In this document: positions 51,790 through 60,404 of the stretch, in pieces
Numbering within the stretch: the stretch's first letter is position 1
How the letters are laid out: each line of letters opens with the position of its first letter
DNA from: Clostridia bacterium
GTDB lineage: Bacteria; Bacillota; Clostridia; Christensenellales; Aristaeellaceae
Direction: 5' to 3'
Assembly (NCBI GenBank): GCA_017501255.1
Contig: JAFVXE010000061.1
Span: 124,001 to 188,000, forward strand
Length of the DNA: 64,000 bases
Made by a program: the position numbers and the translations under genes
Notes under the pieces: model-generated
Told to the model about the DNA's origin: nothing
The model's database searches: none
Seen by the model: the letters and a program-made list of their open reading frames with translations, nothing else

Positions 51790-52488
51790 TTATTCTTCCC
51801 AGTCCACCTGCGGCGGCTGGGGCGGCGACTGAATACCGCTGTTGTTCGCCAGCGTCACCATCCGATTGTGGATGCGCTGCATATCTTCATCCACCTCGGC
51901 AATGCGCTGTGCTGCATCGAACAGTTCCCGGTTCAAATCCTCCGGCACATCAAACTCCACTTTGTAGCGGATGCGATGTTCCAGACTGGCCCAGAAGTCC
52001 ATGGCAATGGTGCGTATCTGCACCTCCACCGGCAGGTACTGCTTGCCGGTGGACAAAAACACCGGGATTTCCACAATCAAATGCAGGCTGCGATAGCCAT
52101 TGGCCTTGGGTTCCCTGATATAGTCCCGGCTGCGCAGAAGGCGGATATCATCCTGACTGGTAAGCAGTTGGGCGATGGTATACACATCATCCCGGTAGGC
52201 GCAGACCACCCGGATGCCCGCAATATCCCACAGATGTGCCACGGCGTTTTCCGGCGTTGGGGCAAGGCCCTTGCGCTCCAGCTTTTTGGCTACGCTGGCA
52301 GGCGCTTTGATGCGGCTTTCCATATGATGGATCGGGTTGCGGGAATAGCGGATACGGAATTCTTCATTGAGGATATCCAGCTTGGTTTTCACTTCCGTCA
52401 AGGCAGCCTGATAACGGCAGCGAAGGTCCACAAATCCCCGGATCAATTCCTCCATTTCTGCTGGCCATTGAGGTGAATGTTCCATCAT
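51790..52488 (-). CDS. Small alarmone synthetase (RelQ/YjbM-like)
   Basis: Synthesises (p)ppGpp from GTP or GDP and ATP. It has only the RelA/SpoT synthetase domain, with no hydrolase, TGS or ACT parts. SRIKAPASVAKKLERKG near residue 60, DIAGIRVVCAY near 90, YIREPKANGYRSLH near 125 and VEVQIRTIAMDFWAS with the catalytic Glu near 155 are the family blocks. At 232 residues it fits RelQ/YjbM. The start (ATG ATG) has AGGAATCAG upstream. It is constitutively placed with a transporter gene behind it. Confidence 0.92.
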   Translation of the reverse strand: MMEHSPQWPAEMEELIRGFVDLRCRYQAALTEVKTKLDILNEEFRIRYSRNPIHHMESRIKAPASVAKKLERKGLAPTPENAVAHLWDIAGIRVVCAYRDDVYTIAQLLTSQDDIRLLRSRDYIREPKANGYRSLHLIVEIPVFLSTGKQYLPVEVQIRTIAMDFWASLEHRIRYKVEFDVPEDLNRELFDAAQRIAEVDEDMQRIHNRMVTLANNSGIQSPPQPPQVDWEE

Positions 52489-52604
52489 CTGATTCCTCCT
52501 TGGATATTCCCTTCCTTTATTGTAGCGCAGATGGCCGGTACCGTCAAACAGGGTGCATTGTCCGAGAGGGGTTCCGGCAAAATATTAGCAAGGGAGGCGA
52601 CGGG

Positions 52605-53243
52605 ATGCAATGGCTTGGTCTGATGCTATGGGGAACACTGGCCCGCTATGGCGCCACACCTGCAAGGCGGCGCATCACAGCAGCGGTGTTGGCCGGTGGG
52701 CTGATGGTTTCCATGGGCAGCCAATTGTGGCTATTACGGCTGGATGACCAGCTGAACCTGCATACCGGTCTGCCGCTGCATCTGTGCGGGATGATGGCGG
52801 TACTGTGCATTCCCCTGTGCTGGTTTCCTCTGGCGGCAGGCTACCATCTGCTGCTGTTGCTGGGGGTGCCCGGCGCCTTTCTGGCGCTTTGCTTCCCATC
52901 AGTGGTGCAGTCCTCTCATCCGCTGTTGATGCGCATCGCCTTTCTCCGGCTCCATTGCCTCATCATTGCCGTAGCCGTTTTTATCTGGGCACAGAAAAAA
53001 CCGCCGCCCGCAGATGCCCGACGGGCCTTTCTGCTGGGCAACGGTTTTCTCGTTTTCACTGCCTGCATCAACAGCATTCTTGGCAGCAACTATCTCTTCC
53101 TTCGGGCAGCGCCTTCAGGTACGCCATTGGCGTTTCTCATCCGCCCGGGATACGGTGTGTATGTGGCTTCTTTGGAAATGCTGTGTATGCTGCTGATGCG
53201 CTTTCTGTGCGACGGATATCGCTGGCTTTACTTGAGGAAATAG
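52605..53243 (+). CDS. Polytopic membrane protein (YwaF/TIGR02206-like)
   Basis: A 212-residue membrane protein with about six helices. LNLHTGLPLHLCGMMAVL near residue 50 and INSILGSNYLFLRAAPSGT near 150 are the parts that recall the YwaF/TIGR02206 family, of unknown function. ATG 52605 has AGGGAGG upstream. No good promoter is seen. The last 16 bases overlap the 3' end of the convergent SH3b gene. Confidence 0.72.
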   Translation: MQWLGLMLWGTLARYGATPARRRITAAVLAGGLMVSMGSQLWLLRLDDQLNLHTGLPLHLCGMMAVLCIPLCWFPLAAGYHLLLLLGVPGAFLALCFPSVVQSSHPLLMRIAFLRLHCLIIAVAVFIWAQKKPPPADARRAFLLGNGFLVFTACINSILGSNYLFLRAAPSGTPLAFLIRPGYGVYVASLEMLCMLLMRFLCDGYRWLYLRK

Positions 53244-54388
53244 GTGAGCATATAGCCCTGCGTTCCATTATAGCTGACTTTGCACCACTCAGCGCCAGCG
53301 GATAAGATGGTCACCTGACGGCCATGGGGCACCCGCATCAGCACCGGCGCTGTCAGGCTCTGACTCTGACGCAGGTTCACATAGGTGCCGCTGGGGTGCA
53401 CCACTGTGCGCAAGGTTGTGGTGGGGGTATTGTACAGGGTGATGTACCGGGTCATGACATAGCCGCTGATGCCGGTTTCTTTATCGGTAACAGCGCACCA
53501 CTCGGCACCATGTTCGTCCACCCACAGTTCATCGCCGTTATAGAGCTTGCGCAGCACAGCAGAAGCAGTAGACGGATACTGGCGCAGATTCAGCGCCTGG
53601 GTGGCACGGGGATTGCTGACCACCGCATAGCTGCCGCCGCTGACACCGCCGCCCTGGGTGGCTGCCAAATCCCGACTGGTTTTGAGCCCCTCGGAAAGAA
53701 AATCGTTGCTCATGTAACCGGTCTGGCCGCCAACGGAAACATAGCTCCAGCCGGAACCCTTGGCCAGCACCATCACGTACTGGTCGCCGGCATACTGACG
53801 GATGACGCCATACTGCTTGCCGGGGCCTGCACGCAGGTTCATGGCGCTGTTATTGGGGGTCTTGATGGTGGCGATAGTGCTGCTGCCAATGATATTGCGC
53901 ACAGTAACGAATTCGCTGCGCACATAACCCACCTGACCATTCAGCTGCACGCAGTACCAGCCATTCTGCTGGCCAAGCACCAACAGCGGTACGCCATTGT
54001 ACAGAATGCCCAGCACCTTGGCGTTATAGCTGGGAGATTCCCGGAAATTGAGAAATGCGCCGCCGTTATTGTTGTTGACAGTGGCAATGCGCAGATACTG
54101 GGCAGCGCTGCCTGCATCCACGTAGTTTTTGCTCATGTAGCCCACTTTGCCATCCGGAGTGACCACCTGATAGAAATTATTCTGACTACCGATGATCTCC
54201 ACCCATGTGCCGCCGGAATAAGAACCCAGCCACTGGCTGGAAGAACTGCCTGCCGAACGCAGATTGAGAGAATTGGTGCCGGTGACCACACCGAACTCGG
54301 CCGCCAGTGCGCTGACGGTCATCAGCAGGGAAAGCACCAGCGAAAGCGCTGCTACAAACCATTTTTTCTTTGCGAACGCTGCTTTCAT
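53228..54388 (-). CDS. Secreted protein with about five SH3b repeats
   Basis: A signal peptide (about 1-30, cleavage after LAA) is followed by roughly five bacterial SH3 modules, each with the xLNLR or xLNFRxSP strand (TNSLNLRSAGS, GAFLNFRESPS, AMNLRAGPG, ALNLRQYPS, YVNLRQSQS) and a WYxV or WCxV strand. Such repeats bind cell-wall peptides. No catalytic domain is present, so it may be an adaptor or wall-bound protein. AAGGAGG stands before ATG 54388. A 5-base inverted repeat (GTTAC/GTAAC, 54416-54429) lies upstream. Confidence 0.88.
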   Translation of the reverse strand: MKAAFAKKKWFVAALSLVLSLLMTVSALAAEFGVVTGTNSLNLRSAGSSSSQWLGSYSGGTWVEIIGSQNNFYQVVTPDGKVGYMSKNYVDAGSAAQYLRIATVNNNNGGAFLNFRESPSYNAKVLGILYNGVPLLVLGQQNGWYCVQLNGQVGYVRSEFVTVRNIIGSSTIATIKTPNNSAMNLRAGPGKQYGVIRQYAGDQYVMVLAKGSGWSYVSVGGQTGYMSNDFLSEGLKTSRDLAATQGGGVSGGSYAVVSNPRATQALNLRQYPSTASAVLRKLYNGDELWVDEHGAEWCAVTDKETGISGYVMTRYITLYNTPTTTLRTVVHPSGTYVNLRQSQSLTAPVLMRVPHGRQVTILSAGAEWCKVSYNGTQGYMLTYFLK

Positions 54389-54461
54389 CACGACGACCTC
54401 CTTGGTATTTTCTCTGTTACTTATGTAACGAACAAACGGGGGGAAATCTTCCCGATGTTCC

Positions 54462-55283
54462 TCATTTTTTGTGATATTTTTCGAGCTGCACTGCACGCTG
54501 CACCGCCTCGGCGGCAGCATCTGCCAAATCCGGCACTTCCTGCCGCGCTCCGAAACAGATATGCAGGAAAAACTCATGGGTGCCATTGTTGCCGGTAACC
54601 GGGCTGTGGGTCACATTCTTCACCCAGGTGTTGGGCTGGGCGTTCATGGCCTCCATCAATCGCAAAAGCAGGGGCAGATAGGCATCCTGCTCAATCTCGC
54701 CGGTACGCCGGGCGTTGGCATCATCAATTTCAAACAGCGGCTTCACCAGACACATCAATTCGCCCTGATCGTGCATGATGGCCCGGAACTGGGGCACCGC
54801 CTTCACCAGCGATAGGTAGCTCAGATCCACGCTGCCCAGATCCGGCTTGGGATCCAATGCCAGCAATTTCTCATCGCCAATATTGGTCTTTTCCAGATTG
54901 ACGATGATGGGATCCTGCATCAGGCTGCCTGCCAGCTGACCAAAACCCACCTCCACTGCATACACCAATCCGGCTCCGTGCTGCCGCAGACAATCGGTAA
55001 AACCGCCGGTACAAGCGCCGGCATCTATACAGATGCGTCCCGTTACATCGATGCCGAAATCCGCAATCGCACCTTCCAGCTTGTAGCCGCCCTTGCCCAC
55101 ATACTTTTCGCCAAGTCCCTTCACGTTCATGGGCAGATCCAGCGGAACAATCTGCCCGCCGGTGCGCACAGGGATTGCGCCGCAGGTGACAGCGCCGCTC
55201 ATCAGATAGGGCAAGGCTGCTTCCTTGCTTTCAAAAAAGCCTTCCTTCAATAGCCGCTCCATGGCTGTGGTCTTTTTTACCAT
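54462..55283 (-). CDS. tlyA: TlyA-family rRNA 2'-O-methyltransferase
   Basis: Residues 1-65 are an S4 RNA-binding domain (RLLKEGFFESKEAALPYLMSG), and the rest is an FtsJ-type SAM methyltransferase (GRICIDAGACTGGFTDCL near residue 90, DLSYLSL, LVKPLFEI). TlyA methylates 16S and 23S rRNA and affects capreomycin sensitivity in mycobacteria. It starts seven bases inside the end of the esterase gene, so translation is coupled. GGAGG is ten bases before the ATG. A haemolysin role is a historic name only. Confidence 0.9.
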   Translation of the reverse strand: MVKKTTAMERLLKEGFFESKEAALPYLMSGAVTCGAIPVRTGGQIVPLDLPMNVKGLGEKYVGKGGYKLEGAIADFGIDVTGRICIDAGACTGGFTDCLRQHGAGLVYAVEVGFGQLAGSLMQDPIIVNLEKTNIGDEKLLALDPKPDLGSVDLSYLSLVKAVPQFRAIMHDQGELMCLVKPLFEIDDANARRTGEIEQDAYLPLLLRLMEAMNAQPNTWVKNVTHSPVTGNNGTHEFFLHICFGARQEVPDLADAAAEAVQRAVQLEKYHKK

Positions 55284-56059
55284 ACGTTTTCTGCCTCCGG
55301 CAGACCGAACCATTTCAGGGCCTTTTCGATATGCTTGTCCCAGAAATCCCAGGTATGGGCACCGGGCTCAGTGAAGTATTCCATCTTCAGCGCCTTGCCG
55401 AAATTCTTCACAAAGCTGTTGTTGGCTTCAAAAAGGAAATCCTCCGTGCCGCAAGCCACATAGATGCGGGGGGCTGCCTCGGGCGTTTTGGCCAGTTTGG
55501 CAGCCATACGGGACAGATTGTTATCGCTGTTCTGCATGGCTTCCTCGCCGCCGAATACGGTGTCCAGTTCCCGGAGGAAATCATCTCCACGGCGAGAATC
55601 CTGCCAGCTTTTTTCCATTTCCAATGCACCGGAGAAGCTGGCAACGGCGGCATAGCGCTCGGGGCAGAGCAGACCCAGCTTCATAGCGCCGTATCCGCCC
55701 ATGGACAGGCCTGCCGCAAAGCGATCCTCCCGGGCATTGCTGATGGGGAAATAGCGTTCCATCACCTGCGGAAGCTCCTGGGAAACAAAGGTGAAATACT
55801 TGGCCCCCTGCGCCATATCCGTATAGAAGGAACGGTTCACCGCCGGCATAACGATAGCTGCCCGGTATTTGCGGGCATAATACTCCAGCCGGGTCTGACG
55901 CATCCACATGGTATGGTCATCGCTGAGGCCATGGAGCAGATACAGGCAGGGCAGTTTTTCTTCCTTCTGCTGCATCACATCCATGGGCGGCATCAGCACG
56001 AACACGGAAACCTGCACACCCAGCGCATCGGAGAAATAATGAAAATCGGTAAATGTCAC
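55277..56059 (-). CDS. Esterase (esterase D/tributyrin esterase-like)
   Basis: A 260-residue alpha/beta hydrolase of the putative esterase family (PF00756). LYLLHGLSDDHTMWMR near residue 40, GLSMGGYGAMKLG with the nucleophile Ser near 119, and a late GAHTWDFWDKHI with the His. Relatives hydrolyse short acyl esters, S-formylglutathione or feruloyl esters. GTG 56059 has AGGAGGTG upstream. tlyA is coupled behind it. Confidence 0.88.
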   Translation of the reverse strand: MTFTDFHYFSDALGVQVSVFVLMPPMDVMQQKEEKLPCLYLLHGLSDDHTMWMRQTRLEYYARKYRAAIVMPAVNRSFYTDMAQGAKYFTFVSQELPQVMERYFPISNAREDRFAAGLSMGGYGAMKLGLLCPERYAAVASFSGALEMEKSWQDSRRGDDFLRELDTVFGGEEAMQNSDNNLSRMAAKLAKTPEAAPRIYVACGTEDFLFEANNSFVKNFGKALKMEYFTEPGAHTWDFWDKHIEKALKWFGLPEAENVW

Positions 56060-56129
56060 GGCGGCGCACCTCCTATGATCCTTTGAGCATATCTTTGGAA
56101 GAATATCTTAGCACATTTTCGATACGTAA

Positions 56130-56394
56130 ACAAGCCAAACCGCAAAGGTTCGGCTTGTCAGCTCGTCAAAAAACTCGCCTTGGCGACTTTTTTGACGACT
56201 TTTGCACCGTTTGCCTACGAGCCTTCGGCTCGCCGGGCGGCAAACGGCGATAGGAATCCCTTGCTATGCAAGGGTTCCGAAACCACCGTACACGCCGCTG
56301 GTTTCGGATCTGCAATCAGAGGGCTGCGGCCCTCCGATACCTCCGAGGGGTTCTTTGACAGTCTGACAAGCCAAACCGCAAAGGTTCGGCTTGT
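56130..56394. repeat. Hairpin-rich intergenic element flanked by a 29-base direct repeat
   Basis: The 360-base gap between tspO and the esterase gene holds no gene. Two identical 29-base copies (56130-56158 and 56366-56394), each itself a hairpin of the AAGCC...GGCTT kind, flank six or so more stems: 56163-56179 with 56182-56198 (16 of 17), 56208-56215 with 56239-56246 enclosing 56218-56232, 56253-56264 with 56268-56278, 56276-56285 with 56299-56308 (perfect 10), and 56319-56324 with 56329-56334. It may be a mobile miniature element, or a structured RNA. Confidence 0.75.
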
Positions 56395-56419
56395 TTTGAT
56401 TCTTTGTATTCTGTTTTCC

Positions 56420-56911
56420 CTACCGTTGCAAGAGCCACACACCGGCATTCAGATAACCGGCAAACAGCAGCCAGCACAGATACGGAACCAGCAGCCAGCC
56501 GGCTGTGGCATTCAGCTGCCGGAAGCGCAGCAATGTGATCACCACCAGCACCACCAGTACAATCAGCAGGATCAGCGCTACCAGATACATCTTCCACTGA
56601 AAGAACAGGGGGCTCCACAGAAAATTGGCTGCCAGCTGGGCACCATACCATGTCAGCGCCTTTTCAATCTGTTTTTTGGAGGCACGGGAACGCCATACCA
56701 GATAGGAAGCGTAGCCCATCAGCAGATAGAGGATCGTCCATGCCACAGGAAACAGCCAGCTGGGCGGTGTCAATGCAGGCTGTGCCACCTGGTCAAAGTT
56801 CTTCATGCCGTTCATGGAAATCAATGCTGACAGGATACCGACACCCAATGGAATGGCCAGAAAAATCAATAACTCCTTCCAGTTGGTTTTTGATTCCGTT
56901 CGCTGATTCAT
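56420..56911 (-). CDS. tspO: TspO/MBR-family membrane protein
   Basis: A 163-residue five-helix membrane protein. QPALTPPSWLFPVAWTILYLLMGYASYLVWRS (from about residue 50, given as PPSWLFPVAWTILY and MGYASYLVW) and ANFLWSPLFF are the Trp- and Pro-rich blocks of TspO. The family binds porphyrins and cholesterol-like ligands. ATG 56911 has GGAGGG upstream. It is single, with the hairpin array downstream of its stop. Confidence 0.92.
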   Translation of the reverse strand: MNQRTESKTNWKELLIFLAIPLGVGILSALISMNGMKNFDQVAQPALTPPSWLFPVAWTILYLLMGYASYLVWRSRASKKQIEKALTWYGAQLAANFLWSPLFFQWKMYLVALILLIVLVVLVVITLLRFRQLNATAGWLLVPYLCWLLFAGYLNAGVWLLQR

Positions 56912-57051
56912 TGCTTTTCCCTCCAGACTTCCTGATAGATACAGCTTATGCAACGAACGATTTCGCTATTCTTTCAGCCGTTCGACGTACACCACTTAGG
57001 GAGTATGCTTGCACTTTTCATTGTTTTGAGAAACAAAAGTACAAACAAATG

Positions 57052-57081
57052 TTGACTTTTATTTTCCAATTCTTGTATAAT
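57052..57081 (+). promoter_or_regulatory. Promoter of the small XRE regulator
   Basis: TTGACT at 57052-57057, 18-base spacer, perfect TATAAT at 57076-57081. Confidence 0.78.
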
Positions 57082-57123
57082 ATGTATTGGTATCACCTGT
57101 GAAACCTTGGGAGGGGACCCGTC

Positions 57124-57339
57124 GTGAAGACTTACTGCGAAAAACTAAGAGAGCTGCGGGAACGCCGCGGTTTGAAACAATCCGATATTGCTCTGATTCT
57201 GGAAACCACGCAGCAGGTATATTCCCGCTACGAAAACGGTGTGAATGCGCTGCCTATTCACCACCTGATTACACTGTGCAAGTTTTATCATGTCAGCGCC
57301 GATTACGTGCTGGGTCTGAGCAACGAAGCTATTTCCTGA
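57124..57339 (+). CDS. Small XRE-family transcription regulator
   Basis: A 71-residue protein that is only a helix-turn-helix domain: LRELRERRGLKQSDIALILETTQQVYSRYE (helices 1-3; written LKQSDIALILETTQQVYSRY here) and a closing HVSADYVLGLS. The start is GTG 57124 behind GGGAGGGG. It resembles phage- or conjugative-element-type repressors and clostridial stand-alone XRE proteins. No mobile genes surround it. Confidence 0.87.
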   Translation: MKTYCEKLRELRERRGLKQSDIALILETTQQVYSRYENGVNALPIHHLITLCKFYHVSADYVLGLSNEAIS

Positions 57340-57377
57340 TGATTTGTTTTTCGCATTTTTCCAATAGAATCAACCAC

Positions 57378-57421
57378 AAAAGAGGCTGTTACGGCACAAA
57401 CCGCAACAGCCTCTTTTGCTT
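57378..57421. terminator. Bidirectional terminator between XRE and HAD genes
   Basis: AAAAGAGGCTGTT pairs with AACAGCCTCTTTT, with CGG/CCG further in. T-rich on both strands. Confidence 0.85.
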
Positions 57422-57429
57422 TGTTCAAA

Positions 57430-58089
57430 TCAATCCAGTATCAGACTGGCTGCTTCCCGCAAGCTACCGCATACAGGAACCCCTGCTGTTTCCAACGTTT
57501 CCCGGCTCTGATGCCCACGGGCGATCAAGATGCATTGAGTGCCCATGGCCCGTGCCACATCGGCATCATGCAAGGTATCGCCCAGCATGACGCTGTGCTC
57601 CGGGGCAATGCCGCAACGCTCCAGATATTTACGCCCAATGGCTTCCTTGCTTCGGGCGTAAATATCGGAAAGGGCAAGCAGCTCATCAAAGCACCCCTCC
57701 AGCCCAGGATAATAGCTAAGCTGCTGACGCAGAATATCCATCTGGCTGGCGGAAAGCACCACCTGCAAAAGCCCCGCTTGGCGAAAGCGTTTCAGAACCT
57801 CCACCGCATCCTCATGCAGCGGAATGGTGCAGCAGCCACGGACATATTCATCCATCCAGGCGTGGGCCACCTGGACAAAATTCTCATCGGTTACCCCGGC
57901 CCGTTCGTAATAAAGCCTCACAGGGAACGTAAATTGCTGATAATAGGATTCCAGACAATCGATGGTGGGCAGGCCGAAGGTCGGAAAAACCCGGTTGCGA
58001 ACACCGATGGCATACCACAGGTCATCCAGCAGGGTTCCATTCCAATCCCACAGGATCTGCTTGATTGGCTTATTGATGTGCTTTTTCAT
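57430..58089 (-). CDS. HAD-superfamily phosphatase
   Basis: A 219-residue HAD hydrolase of the phosphoglycolate-phosphatase-like kind. Motif I reads WDWNGTLLDD (D15, N17 in place of the usual second Asp), VLSASQ is motif II, K in SKEAIGRKYL, and VMLGDTLHDADVARAMG motif IV. The Asn at the acid/base position is seen in some subfamilies, and its effect here is unclear. ATG 58089 has GGGGGAGAG upstream. Substrate unknown. Confidence 0.85.
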   Translation of the reverse strand: MKKHINKPIKQILWDWNGTLLDDLWYAIGVRNRVFPTFGLPTIDCLESYYQQFTFPVRLYYERAGVTDENFVQVAHAWMDEYVRGCCTIPLHEDAVEVLKRFRQAGLLQVVLSASQMDILRQQLSYYPGLEGCFDELLALSDIYARSKEAIGRKYLERCGIAPEHSVMLGDTLHDADVARAMGTQCILIARGHQSRETLETAGVPVCGSLREAASLILD

Positions 58090-58214
58090 GGTCTCTCCCC
58101 CGCCTTTTCCTTGCTGTAGCAACGCAAAACTCAGCAGCGATATTGTAGCACAGGCGCTCATCCTTTGCAAACGGCACCTCCTCATCCTTTTTCAACAAAA
58201 TCCGAAAAAAGGTA

Positions 58215-58242
58215 TTGACATTCAGCACAAAAGGTGTATAAT
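58215..58242 (+). promoter_or_regulatory. Promoter of tRNA-Lys
   Basis: Perfect TTGACA at 58215-58220 and perfect TATAAT at 58237-58242, with a 16-base spacer. Confidence 0.88.
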
Positions 58243-58268
58243 ACTTTTTGCTGGTTGAAACAGCGTAT

Positions 58269-58344
58269 GCACCATTAGCTCAGTTGGTAGAGCACCTGAC
58301 TCTTAATCAGGGTGTCCAGGGTTCGAGTCCCTGATGGTGTACCA
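58269..58344 (+). tRNA. tRNA-Lys (anticodon CTT)
   Basis: Acceptor stem GCACCAT with ATGGTGT (one G-U pair), anticodon loop CTCTTAA giving CTT, T arm GGGTTCGAGTCCC, encoded CCA. Confidence 0.97.
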
Positions 58345-58376
58345 AAGCCGAACCGTAGGGTTCGGCTTTTTGTTTT
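58345..58376 (+). terminator. Intrinsic terminator of tRNA-Lys
   Basis: AAGCCGAACC pairs with GGTTCGGCTT around GTAG, followed by TTTGTTTT. Confidence 0.9.
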
Positions 58377-58406
58377 CCCTTCCAATTCCGAAAGATGAAT
58401 GAAAAC

Positions 58407-58433
58407 ACCTTGCCGAGCATCTTTCGGCAAGGT
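58407..58433 (-). terminator. Terminator of the fumarate-reductase-like operon
   Basis: ACCTTGCCGA pairs with TCGGCAAGGT. On the minus strand it lies 22 bases beyond the PQ-loop gene and is followed by GTTTTC. Confidence 0.7.
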
Positions 58434-58455
58434 ATTTTCTGCATTTTGATTCTCT

Positions 58456-58755
58456 TTATTCGGCAGTTTGGCTGGCCTCTTCCTGCGCACGCTTCTTGTC
58501 CAGCGCCACATTGCGGAAATACACCACAAGATTCAGAGAAACCATGACCAGATTGAGGATATAGGCGATCAACACATAATTGATATTGCCGGAAATGAGC
58601 TTGGCACAGATACCAGCGATATAGCCGGTGATGATCAGAATGATGAAAATCAGGCTGGTGCCCTTGGCGGTCTGGGCCTTATAGGCCTTCATCAGGTTCA
58701 GCGGCCAGGAAAAGCCAAAGCAGACCAGCATAACGGTTTCCAGAATAGAACTCAT
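58456..58755 (-). CDS. SemiSWEET/PQ-loop-type membrane protein
   Basis: A 99-residue membrane protein with three helices. CFGFSWPLNLMKAYKAQTAKGTS is a PQ-loop-like half (shown here as WPLNLMKAYKAQTAKG), where the Pro of the loop is kept and Gln is replaced. SemiSWEETs transport sugars as dimers. Other PQ-loop proteins move amino acids, so a substrate cannot be set. AAAGGAG stands before ATG 58755. It lies 28 bases behind the flavoprotein gene, so it is likely the last gene of that operon. Confidence 0.65.
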   Translation of the reverse strand: MSSILETVMLVCFGFSWPLNLMKAYKAQTAKGTSLIFIILIITGYIAGICAKLISGNINYVLIAYILNLVMVSLNLVVYFRNVALDKKRAQEEASQTAE

Positions 58756-58783
58756 AGTACATCTCTCCTTTTGTGATTGGGAA

Positions 58784-60391
58784 TCAGAATGCCTTTGCAC
58801 CACGGGCATAGGTGGGCAGCAGCTTAGGGGATACTGCATCGCTGTCGATACCGGCAGCTTTCAGTTCCGCCTCGTACTTGTCCACATGGCTCAGGGTCAG
58901 TTCCTTGAGCTGAGTCTCCTTGGCGCTGGCTGCGGCGTGCTGTCCGGCATTGCGGCCGAACACGATGATATCCAGCAGGGAGTTGCCCATCAGACGGTTG
59001 CGGCCATGGATGCCGCCAACGGCTTCACCGGCCACGTACAGATTCTTCACGCAGGTCTGACCATCCTCTGTGATTTCCAGACCGCCGTTCTGATAGTGCA
59101 GGGTGGGATAGATCAGAATCGGCACCTCACGCATATCAATGCCGTATTTCAGGTACATACGCAGCATGGCAGGCAGACGCTTCTCCAAAGTGCCCTTGCC
59201 GTGGATCCTGTCGATCATGGGGGTATCCAGCCACACGGCCTTACCCATACCGGTATCCACGCCCTTGCCGTTGGTGGTGCATTCCCGGATGACACCGGCA
59301 GCGTTCACATCCCGGGTTTCCAGAGGATGGATGTAGGCTTCGCCCTCGCTGTTGATGAGCTTGGCACCCATGGAGCGCACCTTTTCGGTGACCAGTGCGC
59401 CGAAAATCTGCTGGGGGAACGCCACACCGGTGGGGTGATATTGCAGGGTATCCTGATAGAGCAGCTTGGCACCGGCACGATAGCCCAGAATCAAACCGTC
59501 AGCGGTAGCGCCGTAGTGGTTGGAGGTAGGAAATCCCTGATAGTGCATACGGCCTGCGCCGCCGGTGGCGATGACCACGGTTTTGGCACGGGCAACCAGC
59601 AACTCGCCGGTTTCCATGTTCTGCAATACAGCACCGGCAACTTTGCCATCGGTGTCCAGAATCAGCTCAATCGCAGCGGTGAAATCCACCACGGGAATCT
59701 GGCGGTTGAGAACCTCGTCCCGCAGGGTGCGCATGATCTCTGCGCCGGAATAGTCGGCAGCGGCGTGCATACGCTTGCGACTGGTGCCGCCGCCGTGGGT
59801 GGTGATCATGGTGCCATCCTCGGCCTTGTCAAACTCCACGCCCAGCTCATTGAGCCACTTGATGGCACCGGGGCCCTCCATGACCAGTTTACGCACCAGT
59901 TCGGGACGGTTGGCATAGTGACCGCCGCCCATCACATCCAGATAGTGCTGGGCAGGGGAATCACCCGGCTTGTCGGCAGCCTGAATGCCGCCTTCGGCCA
60001 TCATGGTATTGGCGTCGCCGATGCGCAGCTTGGTGACGATCATCACATTGGCACCAGCTTCATGGGCTTCGATGGCAGCAGAGGAACCTGCGCCGCCGCC
60101 GCCAATCACCAGCACATCCACATCGTAATCAATCTTTGTCAGATCCACCTTGGCATCGGTCAGGCGGCTGTGAGCCTCCAGCATAGCGTTCAGTTCCAGA
60201 GGCGCTTTTTCGCCCTTGTTGGGGCCCACCTGAATGGTGGTAAAGCCATCATCCCTGTAGTCGGGATGGTACTGCTTGAGCAGCGCTTCCTTCTCCTCCG
60301 CAGTCAGGCGGCGGGGCTCCAGAGCAATATTCGCCTCACGGGCAGCCTCCACCTTTTTCATGGAAGCAAGCATTTCGGGGGTATAGATCAT
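58784..60391 (-). CDS. Fumarate-reductase/succinate-dehydrogenase-like flavoprotein (soluble type)
   Basis: A 535-residue FAD protein. An unusual 88-residue N-terminal extension precedes the Rossmann motif (VLVIGGGGAGSSAAIEA, 94-110). Residues aligning with the fumarate site of E. coli FrdA are present: H319 in YHPTG, R339 in TEKVRSMG, H432 in LHYQNGG and R466 in GRNRLMGNSL. The covalent-FAD His is replaced by N128 in ANTMMAEGG, so FAD should be non-covalent. Fumarate or a similar enoate is the likely substrate. AAGGAGG precedes ATG 60391. An Fe-S subunit is just upstream and no membrane-anchor gene is seen, which points to a soluble complex. Confidence 0.85.
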   Translation of the reverse strand: MIYTPEMLASMKKVEAAREANIALEPRRLTAEEKEALLKQYHPDYRDDGFTTIQVGPNKGEKAPLELNAMLEAHSRLTDAKVDLTKIDYDVDVLVIGGGGAGSSAAIEAHEAGANVMIVTKLRIGDANTMMAEGGIQAADKPGDSPAQHYLDVMGGGHYANRPELVRKLVMEGPGAIKWLNELGVEFDKAEDGTMITTHGGGTSRKRMHAAADYSGAEIMRTLRDEVLNRQIPVVDFTAAIELILDTDGKVAGAVLQNMETGELLVARAKTVVIATGGAGRMHYQGFPTSNHYGATADGLILGYRAGAKLLYQDTLQYHPTGVAFPQQIFGALVTEKVRSMGAKLINSEGEAYIHPLETRDVNAAGVIRECTTNGKGVDTGMGKAVWLDTPMIDRIHGKGTLEKRLPAMLRMYLKYGIDMREVPILIYPTLHYQNGGLEITEDGQTCVKNLYVAGEAVGGIHGRNRLMGNSLLDIIVFGRNAGQHAAASAKETQLKELTLSHVDKYEAELKAAGIDSDAVSPKLLPTYARGAKAF

Positions 60392-60404
60392 GGTGGCTGC
60401 CTCC

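Noticed and set aside
56130..56394. Considered as a CRISPR array
   Set aside because: Only two identical repeats, 236 bases apart, with palindromic content between them, no regular spacers and no cas genes.
57124..57339. XRE protein as a remnant of a prophage
   Set aside because: No phage-like gene nearby. It has its own promoter and terminator and looks like a normal stand-alone gene.
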